From the NCBI RefSeq assembly GCF_001857965.1, contig NZ_CP017774.1, positions 1,612,001-1,676,000 of the forward strand: a DNA stretch of 64,000 bases. Direction: 5' to 3'. Origin of the DNA: Flavobacterium commune. GTDB lineage: Bacteria > Bacteroidota > Bacteroidia > Flavobacteriales > Flavobacteriaceae. Shown one piece after another: positions 26,822 through 34,857 of the stretch (positions are counted from its first letter, which is position 1; each line of letters opens with the position of its first letter). A program made the translations under genes and the position numbers. The notes below the pieces were generated by a model that was given only the letters and a program-made list of their open reading frames with translations, was not told the DNA's origin and searched no databases.

Positions 26822-26829
26822 CAAATATA
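26822..26829 (-). promoter_or_regulatory. Predicted pgk promoter (-7 element)
   Basis: Minus-strand TATATTTG, 38 bp upstream of the pgk ATG; no TTG at the expected -33 distance. Confidence 0.42.
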
Positions 26830-26991
26830 GAACTTTTCTATTAGTATTAAATTTGAAAATTTCAAAAAAATCAATTTTTAGCAACGAAAACGATGTAAAC
26901 TCACAAATAATTTTATTTATGTCCTTTAATTTAAAAAATTGCCTATAAAAGTTAAATTTTGTCGGCTTTTTGAAATCGAATAAACAATTAC

Positions 26992-27498
26992 TTATTGTTC
27001 TTTTAAATAGCAAACCGACAGATGAGCCTGAGCAGCAATCATAAAAGTTTCAAATTCATTACTGTCATCAGTGTTTTTGGAAAGCAGGAAGTGGTTGTCA
27101 ATCATTCCTAAATAAGTAAGCAAAGGCGAGTAAAAAGTAATGCCTATTTTATGCTTGGAAATATCAGTAATGTCGGTATTTATAATGTCTAATTGGTAAT
27201 TTATAAAGGGGAAAAAGTTTTTTCCCAAGGTATCGGTTAGGCGGTAGCAATTTCCTTTTAACTGTTGGACATAATTATTGGCAGCGATGCCCACAAGATA
27301 ATGCAGTTGTGAAGCCTTTTCATTCTCGGCCAGTAATTCCCTGAAAGTCTTTTTCGGATTTTCTTTCGAATTAAATTGTTGGTGTTGCAATAAATATTCC
27401 TTATAAGTGTCTTCAAAAACATATTTGTCCCAGGTTAGAGTAGCACTTTGTTCAATTTCAAAGCGATAGGCTAATCTTATTTTTGATTTATAGTTCAT
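26992..27498 (-). CDS. Hypothetical protein coupled to the pirin-like gene
   Basis: 168 residues from ATG 27498. An upstream in-frame ATG at 27552 is rejected because 27498 forms the ATGA overlap with the pirin-like stop codon. Soluble, no signal or motif that I recognise: MNYKSKIRLAYRFEIEQSAT at the start, an aromatic-rich middle (RLTDTLGKNFFPFINYQLDI) and a C-terminus with a Cys (AHLSVCYLKEQ). It could be a small enzyme or partner of the cupin. It is followed by a 207-bp gap before pgk with the pgk promoter. Confidence 0.62.
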   Translation of the reverse strand: MNYKSKIRLAYRFEIEQSATLTWDKYVFEDTYKEYLLQHQQFNSKENPKKTFRELLAENEKASQLHYLVGIAANNYVQQLKGNCYRLTDTLGKNFFPFINYQLDIINTDITDISKHKIGITFYSPLLTYLGMIDNHFLLSKNTDDSNEFETFMIAAQAHLSVCYLKEQ

Positions 27499-28160
27499 GC
27501 TAATGGTATTTCGATGAGTAGCAACATGGCGTTTTCTGATAAAGATTCCCATTCTAAATCTTCTGTTTCTTTTAAACTTAAAGCATCACCGCTTTCAAGA
27601 AGTCTGTTTTCAAATTCGAATGCGCCGTTGATTATGTAAACAAAAATTCCGTTTTCTTTGTTTTGGAGTTGGTAATGTACTTCTTTCCTTCCGTCAAATT
27701 GAGCTATAAAAGCATTGGCAGTATTGTTTTTGAATAAAGAAATGAGTTTGTTTTTTTCTTTGAAATCAAATTCAAGTGATTTGTTTTCAAGGCTTGGCTC
27801 ATTGGTTTTAAAACCAATTTGTAAAAAGCTCATGTTTTCATCAAATGGATTTGATACTTCAAATGAAGTTTCTTTATTGGAAACAATTTGTTCGATTTTT
27901 TCTGTTGCAATTAGTTTATTCTGATATTCAATTCCACCATAGAGAGGTAAAATATAGTATAAACAATCGGCTTGGGCTAACATTGTTGATTTTTGATGTG
28001 GCGCAAGTATCTGATAATTAAAAAGAAATAAAGAACCCAAATCTTTTGTTTTTTCTTGATAATTTTCGATACTTAATGTTGACCAACAATTGTAGCCCTT
28101 AGTTTGCCGTTGCTTTCTTGCTGTTGCCAGATACATTTGTGCCGGATGTTGCTTTATCAT
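27495..28160 (-). CDS. Pirin/YhaK-like bicupin
   Basis: 221 residues from ATG 28160; an upstream TTG at 28175 is less likely. It begins with the N-terminal pirin pattern (MIKQHPAQMYLATARKQRQ and FLFNYQILAPHQKS) and has the two-lobed cupin layout. The C-terminal cupin part (VYIINGAFEFENRLLESGDAL) lacks strong metal ligands, as in YhaK. Pirins bind iron or act as quercetinases or redox sensors. It is in an operon with the intradiol dioxygenase upstream (16 bp) and a small hypothetical downstream. Role inferred only. Confidence 0.75.
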   Translation of the reverse strand: MIKQHPAQMYLATARKQRQTKGYNCWSTLSIENYQEKTKDLGSLFLFNYQILAPHQKSTMLAQADCLYYILPLYGGIEYQNKLIATEKIEQIVSNKETSFEVSNPFDENMSFLQIGFKTNEPSLENKSLEFDFKEKNKLISLFKNNTANAFIAQFDGRKEVHYQLQNKENGIFVYIINGAFEFENRLLESGDALSLKETEDLEWESLSENAMLLLIEIPLA

Positions 28161-28176
28161 AATTTGAGGAATCAAA

Positions 28177-28932
28177 TTAGCCCGCTACGTTTATGGTATG
28201 TGTTAATACAAATCCCGCAGCAACACTTCCGGTTACGGTAGATAACTCACTGCTTACTCCATCTGAAAAAACATTGTCACTAGCGTTATAAGTGTATCCG
28301 CTCATGCCCTTGGTATATCCATTTGCTGTTGAAGCGTTAACCAGAACTACGGCACTGCCGGAACCTTCAGGAAAGGCAATTTGGGTAACCAATAAAGAAG
28401 TTCCTGCCGAATTGTAAATGTGTACGTGAATGTGTGTGGCTCTTCCGCTGTACCAGCCCGGGAAAATAGACGTAAAACTAACCAGTCCGTTAGTATTAGT
28501 GGTTTGTCTTCCTCTTAGAAAATGAACAGCAGTAAAATCAGCCGATTGCATTCCGGTTCCTCCGTATTCTGAATAATAACCGTCTTTGTCACAATGCCAA
28601 ATATCAACGATTGCACCAGCTAAGGCAGCACAACTGGCATTTTTATTTTGGATTGTGATGTTTATCGTTAATGGAACGCCTGTTCTATCGCTGGTAATAT
28701 CTGATTTTACTAATGATGAAGGACTTTTAGTGGGGAATGGTCCTGCTGTTTCAGATGGAGTAACGCTACAAGTTGATGAACCCGTAGAACTTCCGGTATC
28801 AGTAGCCTGGGTGTTGTCGGTTGTGCTTGAATCGGTAGATGAATCGTCGTCACCGCAAGAACTTAATATTGGTATAGCCAAAGATCCTAATCCTACTAAA
28901 CCTAATCCTCTTAAAAAATCTTTTCTTTCCAT
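28177..28932 (-). CDS. Exported intradiol ring-cleavage dioxygenase lipoprotein
   Basis: 251 residues from ATG 28932 (28944 is an alternative). RKDFLRG then a hydrophobic stretch and Cys26 (ILSSC) mark a lipoprotein, followed by a Ser/Thr-rich linker. Catalytic iron ligands of the intradiol family are visible: Tyr119/120 in CDKDGYYSEY, Tyr161, His167 and His169 in FPGWYSGRATHIHVHI. Such enzymes cleave catechols between the hydroxyls. An exported form fits extracellular aromatic or lignin-like substrates, but the substrate is unknown. It heads a three-gene unit with the pirin-like gene. Confidence 0.88.
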   Translation of the reverse strand: MERKDFLRGLGLVGLGSLAIPILSSCGDDDSSTDSSTTDNTQATDTGSSTGSSTCSVTPSETAGPFPTKSPSSLVKSDITSDRTGVPLTINITIQNKNASCAALAGAIVDIWHCDKDGYYSEYGGTGMQSADFTAVHFLRGRQTTNTNGLVSFTSIFPGWYSGRATHIHVHIYNSAGTSLLVTQIAFPEGSGSAVVLVNASTANGYTKGMSGYTYNASDNVFSDGVSSELSTVTGSVAAGFVLTHTINVAG

Positions 28933-29066
28933 AACTACATACAATTTATAAGGTTATGGTATAAAAGTATTTAAACGGCGGTTAGCGATGAAAAATATGA
29001 GGTGTTTGGAGGTATTTATGCGGTAAAGGAATTAGTTTATGATGCTAGTTTGTAATATTTTAACAA

Positions 29067-29756
29067 TTATTTTTGGTTTAATAATTCAAAAAAAGCAGTT
29101 TCATAACTGGCACTTACCGGGATTTCTTCTTCGTTGATGTAAATGATTTTGTTGCGGACTTTGTCAATTTTAGAAATGGGAACAATAAAGGAGCGATGCA
29201 CTCTGATAAATTCCGTTTGAGGGAGTTTTTCCAAAATGGCTTTCAAAGTCATTCGGGCAACGATTGTTTTTTGATTCTGGATGTGGATTTTTAGATAATC
29301 ATCCAATCCTTCGATAAATAAAATATCCGAAAAGAGAATTTTTATCAGGCTGTAATCGGCGCGAATAAAAAGATATTGTTGTTCGGGATCCTGATTTTGT
29401 AATTTCCATTGCGAATGTGCTTTTTCTACTGCCTGTTGAAATCTTGAAAAGCTAAAAGGTTTCAGGATATAATCGGTGGCGCTTAATGTAAAACCTTCAA
29501 CAGCATATTCTGAATAAGCGGTGGTGAAAATGACCATCGTTTTGTGTGGAAGTTTTTTGTAAAAATCAATCCCTGAAATCGATGGCATATTGATGTCCAA
29601 AAAGAGTAAATCAACGGGGTATTTCTTTAAATATTTAAAAGCATCATCTGATTTGGTGAATGTTTTTTCTAATTCGACCACATCAAGTTGATTGCAAAAA
29701 CTTTGCAAAACCTCTAATGCCAATGGCTCATCATCTAATGCAATTGCTTTTAACAT
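29067..29756 (-). CDS. LytTR-type response regulator
   Basis: 229 residues. Receiver domain with acidic residues at 8-9, phospho-acceptor Asp54 in LLFLDINMPSI and a Lys in YILKPFSF, then a LytTR DNA-binding domain at about 130-229 (VARMTLKAILEKLPQTEFIRVHRSFIVPI). It overlaps the sensor gene by 7 bp, so they form a two-component pair. Target unknown. Confidence 0.93.
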   Translation of the reverse strand: MLKAIALDDEPLALEVLQSFCNQLDVVELEKTFTKSDDAFKYLKKYPVDLLFLDINMPSISGIDFYKKLPHKTMVIFTTAYSEYAVEGFTLSATDYILKPFSFSRFQQAVEKAHSQWKLQNQDPEQQYLFIRADYSLIKILFSDILFIEGLDDYLKIHIQNQKTIVARMTLKAILEKLPQTEFIRVHRSFIVPISKIDKVRNKIIYINEEEIPVSASYETAFFELLNQK

Positions 29757-30808
29757 GCTACTTTAATTTTTAGTGTAACATTATAGGTTTCGGGATTGTC
29801 ATCAATTGTCAAATCATGGGTGTCAGGATACAAATGGGTCAGTCTTTCTATGGTGTTTTGTAATCCAATGCCGCTTTCGGATGGACTGGATTTTACTTTG
29901 TTATTGGAAACAAATAAAATCAAATTTTCTTGTTCAATGTTAATGTGAATCTTGATTTCGGAATCCTGATTGGGATTAACACCGTGTTTAAAGGCGTTTT
30001 CGATAAAAGAAATTAAGATGAGTGGCGTAATGCATTTTCCGTATTGATTTCCTTCAACTTTGTAATTAATGTTTACCGTATTACCCAAACGTGTTTTTTG
30101 AAGTTCAACAAAATTATTGATGTAATTGATTTCTTTGTCTAAGGAAATCACATCATCATTAGCATTGGTGATAATGTACCGCATCAATTCGGATAATTGC
30201 ACCACGGCATCGGCTGTTTTGTCTGATTTTTTTATAGCTAAAGCATAAATGCTGTTTAAGGTGTTAAACAAAAAATGCGGATTGATTTGGGCTTTCAGGA
30301 AAGACAATTCCGATTGCATTTTTTCTTTTTCAACTTTTCGCAATTGATTATTGATAGCAAATAGTAAACTGGAAATCACACCAATTAAATACACTAAAAT
30401 AGTATGACTGTATTGGGTAGGAGGGCCTCCTCTTTTGTCAAAGTTGGGCGGAAAGGAATGAGGCATTTTGTTGTGAAGCGGCATTCTTTTTCCAAAGTCC
30501 AAAAAATTGCGTTCGGGATGGTCAAAATAAGTCGAAATCCAAAGAAAGAATAATAAAAACACAACGATAATTCCAAAATAGGAAACCATTTTATGGGAAA
30601 AATAGAATTTGGGAATTAAATAGTAATAATTAAAATAAAAGAAAAGCAGTAAAAGAAAATAGATTAAAAAATAAATTCTGTCGTGACCATTATGGGATAA
30701 ATTGGGTAAATTAAAAACACTCCCTGTTGATGTGAAAGCATAAGGCAACAGCATAAAAGTGATGCATACTAAGATGTGCCAGGCATAAAAGGGAATCTTT
30801 TTTTTCAT
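29750..30808 (-). CDS. LytS-type sensor histidine kinase
   Basis: 352 residues. Four hydrophobic helices in the first 170 residues, then a His_kinase core with QINPHFLFNTLNSIY (phosphorylated His), the NAFKHGV N-box and the C-terminal SGIGLQNTIERL. It partners with the LytTR regulator (7-bp overlap). The signal is not readable. A palindrome (30816-30829) overlaps its promoter. Confidence 0.92.
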   Translation of the reverse strand: MKKKIPFYAWHILVCITFMLLPYAFTSTGSVFNLPNLSHNGHDRIYFLIYFLLLLFFYFNYYYLIPKFYFSHKMVSYFGIIVVFLLFFLWISTYFDHPERNFLDFGKRMPLHNKMPHSFPPNFDKRGGPPTQYSHTILVYLIGVISSLLFAINNQLRKVEKEKMQSELSFLKAQINPHFLFNTLNSIYALAIKKSDKTADAVVQLSELMRYIITNANDDVISLDKEINYINNFVELQKTRLGNTVNINYKVEGNQYGKCITPLILISFIENAFKHGVNPNQDSEIKIHINIEQENLILFVSNNKVKSSPSESGIGLQNTIERLTHLYPDTHDLTIDDNPETYNVTLKIKVAC

Positions 30809-30815
30809 TAGAATA

Positions 30816-30829
30816 GAGTTAGCTAACTC
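30816..30829. promoter_or_regulatory. Perfect palindrome at the LytS promoter
   Basis: GAGTTAGCTAACTC, a perfect 14-bp palindrome, ends at the first base of a minus-strand -7 element (TAAATTTG, 30829-30836) and 8 bp before the kinase ATG. It could be an operator that covers the transcription start; autoregulation is possible. Confidence 0.4.
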
Positions 30830-30856
30830 AAATTTAGACTTCTTGTTATAAAAAGT

Positions 30857-31741
30857 CTAATTATTGAGGTAGAAATCATTTTTGTTGCGGTATTCACCCG
30901 GTGTAAGGCTCACTATTTGTTTGAACATTTTAGAAAAGTGAGGTAAATTAGAAAAACCCGTGTCTAAGGCAATTTCCAGAAAACTCTTGTTTGTGGTTGC
31001 AATAAGGTATTGTGCTCTTTCTATCTTTTTTTCGTGAATGTAATTTAGAGGTCGCTGTCCGGTATGGATCAGAAATTGTTTCGAAAAATAATCTTGATTT
31101 TGATTGACTCTTTGGGCTAATTCGGCAACGGTTAGGTTTTTGTCTAAATGAAGCTGAATGTAACTCATGGTATCCAAAATTTTTGATGGTCTTCCTTGAG
31201 GTGTGGTTTGTTTGAAATTTGTAGTGTTTAGAAATCTGGAAAATAATAGTAATAGTGTGCCTTGATTTTCAAATTTTAGATGCGGTTTCATTTTATCATT
31301 ATGAGAACGGTATTCTTTGTAAAAAGCTTCTTTTTCATAGACTTTTGGGTTGTCAGATCGGTTAATCCCTCTTCCCGGGTTGCTTTTTAGCATCTGTTTG
31401 ATGAGAATAATGTCGGTTTCAGTAGCGGGTAATTTCATTACATTTCTATTCTGGTTAAATAGCGAAATCCCATCCGGAGATTCCTCAAAAAACTGAATGA
31501 AATATTGGCTCAAATATTCTTCACAATTCAAATTGCAAATAGTAAAACTCGGTATAAGATATAAATAACCGGGCTCTAAAATTAATTTATCTGAACTGTT
31601 CGATATAGTTCCCATTCCTTCATCAATATAATACAGTCGATAATACGGACTAATTACATTGTTGAAATTCCAATTGTGATTAAGTTTCACGTAGTCAATG
31701 TGTAACAGCGAAAACGAATGTTTGAAAGTGCTTTTAGACAT
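30857..31741 (-). CDS. AraC-family regulator of the first glycan cluster
   Basis: 294 residues. N-terminal cupin-type sensor (YYRLYYIDEGMGTI..LEPGYLYLIPSF), then a double helix-turn-helix at about 185-290 with NLTVAELAQRVNQNQDYFSK and KSFLEIALDTGFSNLPHFSKMF, ending LTPGEYR. Divergent from the GH31 gene across 454 bp that holds a 21-bp-period direct repeat (31762-31802) suited to AraC-type dimers. It probably controls the rightward glycan cluster in response to a sugar, which is inference. Followed by the LytS/LytTR pair on the same strand. Confidence 0.88.
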   Translation of the reverse strand: MSKSTFKHSFSLLHIDYVKLNHNWNFNNVISPYYRLYYIDEGMGTISNSSDKLILEPGYLYLIPSFTICNLNCEEYLSQYFIQFFEESPDGISLFNQNRNVMKLPATETDIILIKQMLKSNPGRGINRSDNPKVYEKEAFYKEYRSHNDKMKPHLKFENQGTLLLLFSRFLNTTNFKQTTPQGRPSKILDTMSYIQLHLDKNLTVAELAQRVNQNQDYFSKQFLIHTGQRPLNYIHEKKIERAQYLIATTNKSFLEIALDTGFSNLPHFSKMFKQIVSLTPGEYRNKNDFYLNN

Positions 31742-31761
31742 AATGGTGTTAAAATAAAAAA

Positions 31762-31802
31762 TAATCGTTTTTGAGTAATAAAAAATCGTTTTTGAATAAA
31801 AA
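31762..31802. promoter_or_regulatory. Direct repeat, likely AraC-type operator
   Basis: Two direct copies of AATCGTTTTTGA (31763-31774 and 31784-31795) whose starts are exactly 21 bp apart, as in AraC half-site pairs. The similarity extends to 20 nt per copy (TAATCGTTTTTGAGTAATAA / AAATCGTTTTTGAATAAAAA). It lies 21 bp upstream of the AraC gene and about 400 bp from the GH31 start, so autoregulation is possible. The rest of 31742-32195 holds only the gene-scar candidate at 31993-32115. Confidence 0.55.
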
Positions 31803-31992
31803 AGATATGTTGCGACTAAGTTACATTTGTTTTTGTTTGTATAAAAATTAACGATTAAAAAAACTAATAATCAAATTTATATGTAAAATAGCTGTCGTTA
31901 AAAAGCTTGTTGACTTGTTTTTATATAAAAACAGATTGTAAACAGATTTGATAAAATCGGAAATGTATAAATTCTGTCCAAATTATGAAAAG

Positions 31993-32115
31993 ATGCAAAG
32001 AAGAAGTGCTTTAAAACTAGCGATATCAACATTCAATCAATAGACCCAATGCGTGTGGCAAATATTAAAAATAAACTTAGATTTTCTGGAAAAGGGAGAT
32101 TTTAAAGATTATTAA
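31993..32115 (+). pseudogene. Possible scar of a deleted gene
   Basis: A short reading (MQRRSALKLAISTFNQ, then stop) resembles the N-terminus of a twin-arginine exported sugar enzyme. In a different frame directly after it comes DPMRVANIKN, and with one frame shift GDFKDY and a stop, which looks like the C-terminus of a protein. Together they read like a gene reduced to its two ends. The evidence is weak: no longer reading frame exists here and no homolog could be checked. Confidence 0.25.
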
Positions 32116-32195
32116 ATGGATTCTAAAGTGATAAGAAAACCTAATTGACCTTTATATAATTTGATTGATAATCATAACGAATAGTATTATATTAA

Positions 32196-34838
32196 ATGAA
32201 AAAAATGAAGCAAATGAAGCAAATAACAATTCTATTGGTCTTACTTATTCCAACTTTTTCTATTGGACAAATGGTTAAGGGCTATAAAAAACAGAACGAT
32301 AAAGTAGTTATAACTCTTGACAAAGGAGAACTACATTTGAGTCCTTTAACTGAAAATACCGTAAGAGTTCAGTATGCTTTGGAAATGAAAAGTCAAATTC
32401 CTGAATTAGTTTTTATTTCAAAAATTAAGGTTCCTAATTTTAAGATTTCGGAATCTAATTCGCTTATTGAAATTGCTATGTCAAAAATGACTGTGGTAGT
32501 AGATAAAAAAACGGGAGTATTGTCATATCGCAATTCACAAGGCAAGGTGTTTCTTAGCGAAAAACCAGAAGGACGTGTTTTTAAACCAAGTTTAGTACAA
32601 GGAGAGCCATGTTATATTGTTGAACAAGGTTTTAGTACTTTACCCGAAGAATATATTTATGGAACAGGTCAGTTTCAGGACGGACATTTGGATATTAAAG
32701 GATTGCCCAGAAGATTAACTCAGGTAAATACACAAATTGCTATTCCGTTTATTATGTCAAGCAAAGGCTATGGTTTGCTATGGCATAATTACGGACTTAC
32801 TGATTTTAATCCTGCAGATAGTGTGGTGAATTTAAAGCCAGCAGGTACAAGTGGAGAAGCGGTTACTGTTGCTGTTACTACCACTAATGGAACCCAAAAA
32901 GAAACGCGCCAAGATGGTGTTTTTACGGGAAATTTCACGGTTAAAGAAAATGGTGAATATGCTATTTTACTGGATGTTGGTCAAAAAATGGCCAGAAAAT
33001 GGCAGTTAACAATCGATGGTAAAGAGCTTATTAATTTCAAAAATCATTGGCTTCCGCCTACAACGAGCATATTGGTTAAACTAACAGCTGGTAAACACGA
33101 CATGGTGGTTACTGGAGAAAAAAACGATCTTCCTGTAGTATATTATCGCAAGGTTATCAATGAAACAGTCTTTAGATCTCCTGTTGCTAATAAGTTGGAT
33201 TATGTTGTTTTTGCCGGAAATTCAGATGAGGTTATTTCAAGCTATCGCAATTTGACAGGCCAGGCTCCGCTTATGCCAATATGGTCATTAGGATATATTC
33301 ATTGCCGTGAGCGCTTTATGACTCAAGGTGATTTGCTTGAAAATGCCAAAGCATTCAGAGATAAAAAATTGCCAATGGATTTAATTGTTCAGGATTGGCA
33401 ATATTGGGGAAAATACGGTTGGAATTCGATGAAATTCGATGAAGATTTGTTTCCAGATCCTGCTGCTATGGTAAAGGAATTACATGGAATGAATATGCGA
33501 CTAATGCTTTCTGTTTGGTCTAAAATTGATAAAGAAAGTGTACTTGGGAAAGAATTTAACAATAAAAAATACTATATCTCAAATACCGAATGGGTTGATT
33601 TTTTTAATCCTGATGCAGCAAATTATTATTGGAAGAATTTTAGTGAAAAGCTCTTAAAAACGTACCAAATTGATGCCTGGTGGCAGGATGCAACTGAACC
33701 GGAAAATGATGATTTAGTTGGTAGAAAAATTAATAACGGAACAATTCCGGGAGAGCAAATGCGAAATGTTTACCCGATGTACGTAACAAAAACGGTATAT
33801 GAAGGTTCGCGCAAAGACGCTCCGGACAAAAGAGTTTTTATTCTTACCCGAAGTGGGTTTTCAGGGCAACAGCGTTATGCATCAGCCGTTTGGACTGGAG
33901 ATGTAGGTAACGATTGGGAAACCCTAGGCCGACAACTAACAGCTGGATTAAATTGTTCCATAACTGGATTGCCTTGGTGGACTTTTGATGCTGGAGGATT
34001 TTTTCGCCCAGGCAAAGGTCAATATACAGATTCCAAATTTCATGAACGTTTTTTACGCTGGTTTCAGTTGGCTACATTCTCACCTCTTCAAAGAGTTCAT
34101 GGATATCAAACGGATACTGAATTCTGGAGATATGGAGAAAAAGTAGAAGCTGAATCGTTAAAATACTTAAACCTTCGTTATCGTTTACTGCCTTATATTT
34201 ATTCTCAGGCTGCAGATGTAACCTTCAAAAACGGAACCTTGATGCGTCCGCTGGTAATGGATTTTGCAAATGATATAAATTCACTGAAGCAAAAATACGA
34301 GTATATGTTTGGATCAGCTTTTCTTGTTGCACCTGTTGTTTCAGAAGGAGTCGAGAATTGGGATGTTTACTTACCGGAAAATCAATCCGGATGGTTTAAC
34401 TTTTGGACCGGAAAACAGTTTAAAGGTGGGCAAACAGTACAAACAGCTGCATCTCTTTCGACCATTCCGCTGTATGTGAAATCGGGTTCAATTATTCCAA
34501 TGGGTGAAAAAATGCAGTACACTAATGAAAAACCTGCTGAAAATCTTGAGATTAGAATTTATACAGGAGCCAATGGAAAGTTTGAGCTTTATGAAGATGA
34601 AGGAACAAATTACAACTATGAGAAAGGCGCTTTTTCGATGATACCTTTTGAATGGAATGAAGAAAAACAAACGCTGACAATTGGAAAACGAAAAGGCAAA
34701 AGTTTTAATGGATTAATTGAAAACCGGGTTTTTAATATTGTTTGGGTTAACGAGTCAAACGGTATTGGTATCGAAAACGGAAAAACAAATATTTCGGTAA
34801 AATACAATGGAAAAAGTATTGCTATTCAAAAAAAATAA
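32196..34838 (+). CDS. GH31 glycosidase, alpha-xylosidase-like, with PA14-type insertion
   Basis: 880 residues. Signal peptide, GH31 N-terminal beta domain, a PA14-like insertion at about 218-320 (FTGNFTVKENGEYAILLDVG, WQLTIDGKELINF), then the catalytic barrel. The nucleophile is Asp498 in AWWQDATEPEND and the acid/base is Asp569 in AVWTGDVGNDW. PA14 insertions are known in GH31 alpha-xylosidases acting on xyloglucan oligosaccharides, which fits the neighbouring GH29. First gene of the glycan cluster, 454 bp from the divergent AraC gene. Alpha-glucosidase activity remains possible. Confidence 0.85.
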   Translation: MKKMKQMKQITILLVLLIPTFSIGQMVKGYKKQNDKVVITLDKGELHLSPLTENTVRVQYALEMKSQIPELVFISKIKVPNFKISESNSLIEIAMSKMTVVVDKKTGVLSYRNSQGKVFLSEKPEGRVFKPSLVQGEPCYIVEQGFSTLPEEYIYGTGQFQDGHLDIKGLPRRLTQVNTQIAIPFIMSSKGYGLLWHNYGLTDFNPADSVVNLKPAGTSGEAVTVAVTTTNGTQKETRQDGVFTGNFTVKENGEYAILLDVGQKMARKWQLTIDGKELINFKNHWLPPTTSILVKLTAGKHDMVVTGEKNDLPVVYYRKVINETVFRSPVANKLDYVVFAGNSDEVISSYRNLTGQAPLMPIWSLGYIHCRERFMTQGDLLENAKAFRDKKLPMDLIVQDWQYWGKYGWNSMKFDEDLFPDPAAMVKELHGMNMRLMLSVWSKIDKESVLGKEFNNKKYYISNTEWVDFFNPDAANYYWKNFSEKLLKTYQIDAWWQDATEPENDDLVGRKINNGTIPGEQMRNVYPMYVTKTVYEGSRKDAPDKRVFILTRSGFSGQQRYASAVWTGDVGNDWETLGRQLTAGLNCSITGLPWWTFDAGGFFRPGKGQYTDSKFHERFLRWFQLATFSPLQRVHGYQTDTEFWRYGEKVEAESLKYLNLRYRLLPYIYSQAADVTFKNGTLMRPLVMDFANDINSLKQKYEYMFGSAFLVAPVVSEGVENWDVYLPENQSGWFNFWTGKQFKGGQTVQTAASLSTIPLYVKSGSIIPMGEKMQYTNEKPAENLEIRIYTGANGKFELYEDEGTNYNYEKGAFSMIPFEWNEEKQTLTIGKRKGKSFNGLIENRVFNIVWVNESNGIGIENGKTNISVKYNGKSIAIQKK

Positions 34839-34857
34839 AAACATCAAAATAAGATTA

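Noticed and set aside
26762..27013. Minus-strand reading frame of 83 residues before pgk
   Set aside because: It covers the pgk promoter and start, is rich in Phe/Lys/Asn and has no domain pattern.
34807..34857. Upstream start for the GH97 protein
   Set aside because: It would overlap the GH31 gene; the start at 34858 has a signal peptide directly behind it.
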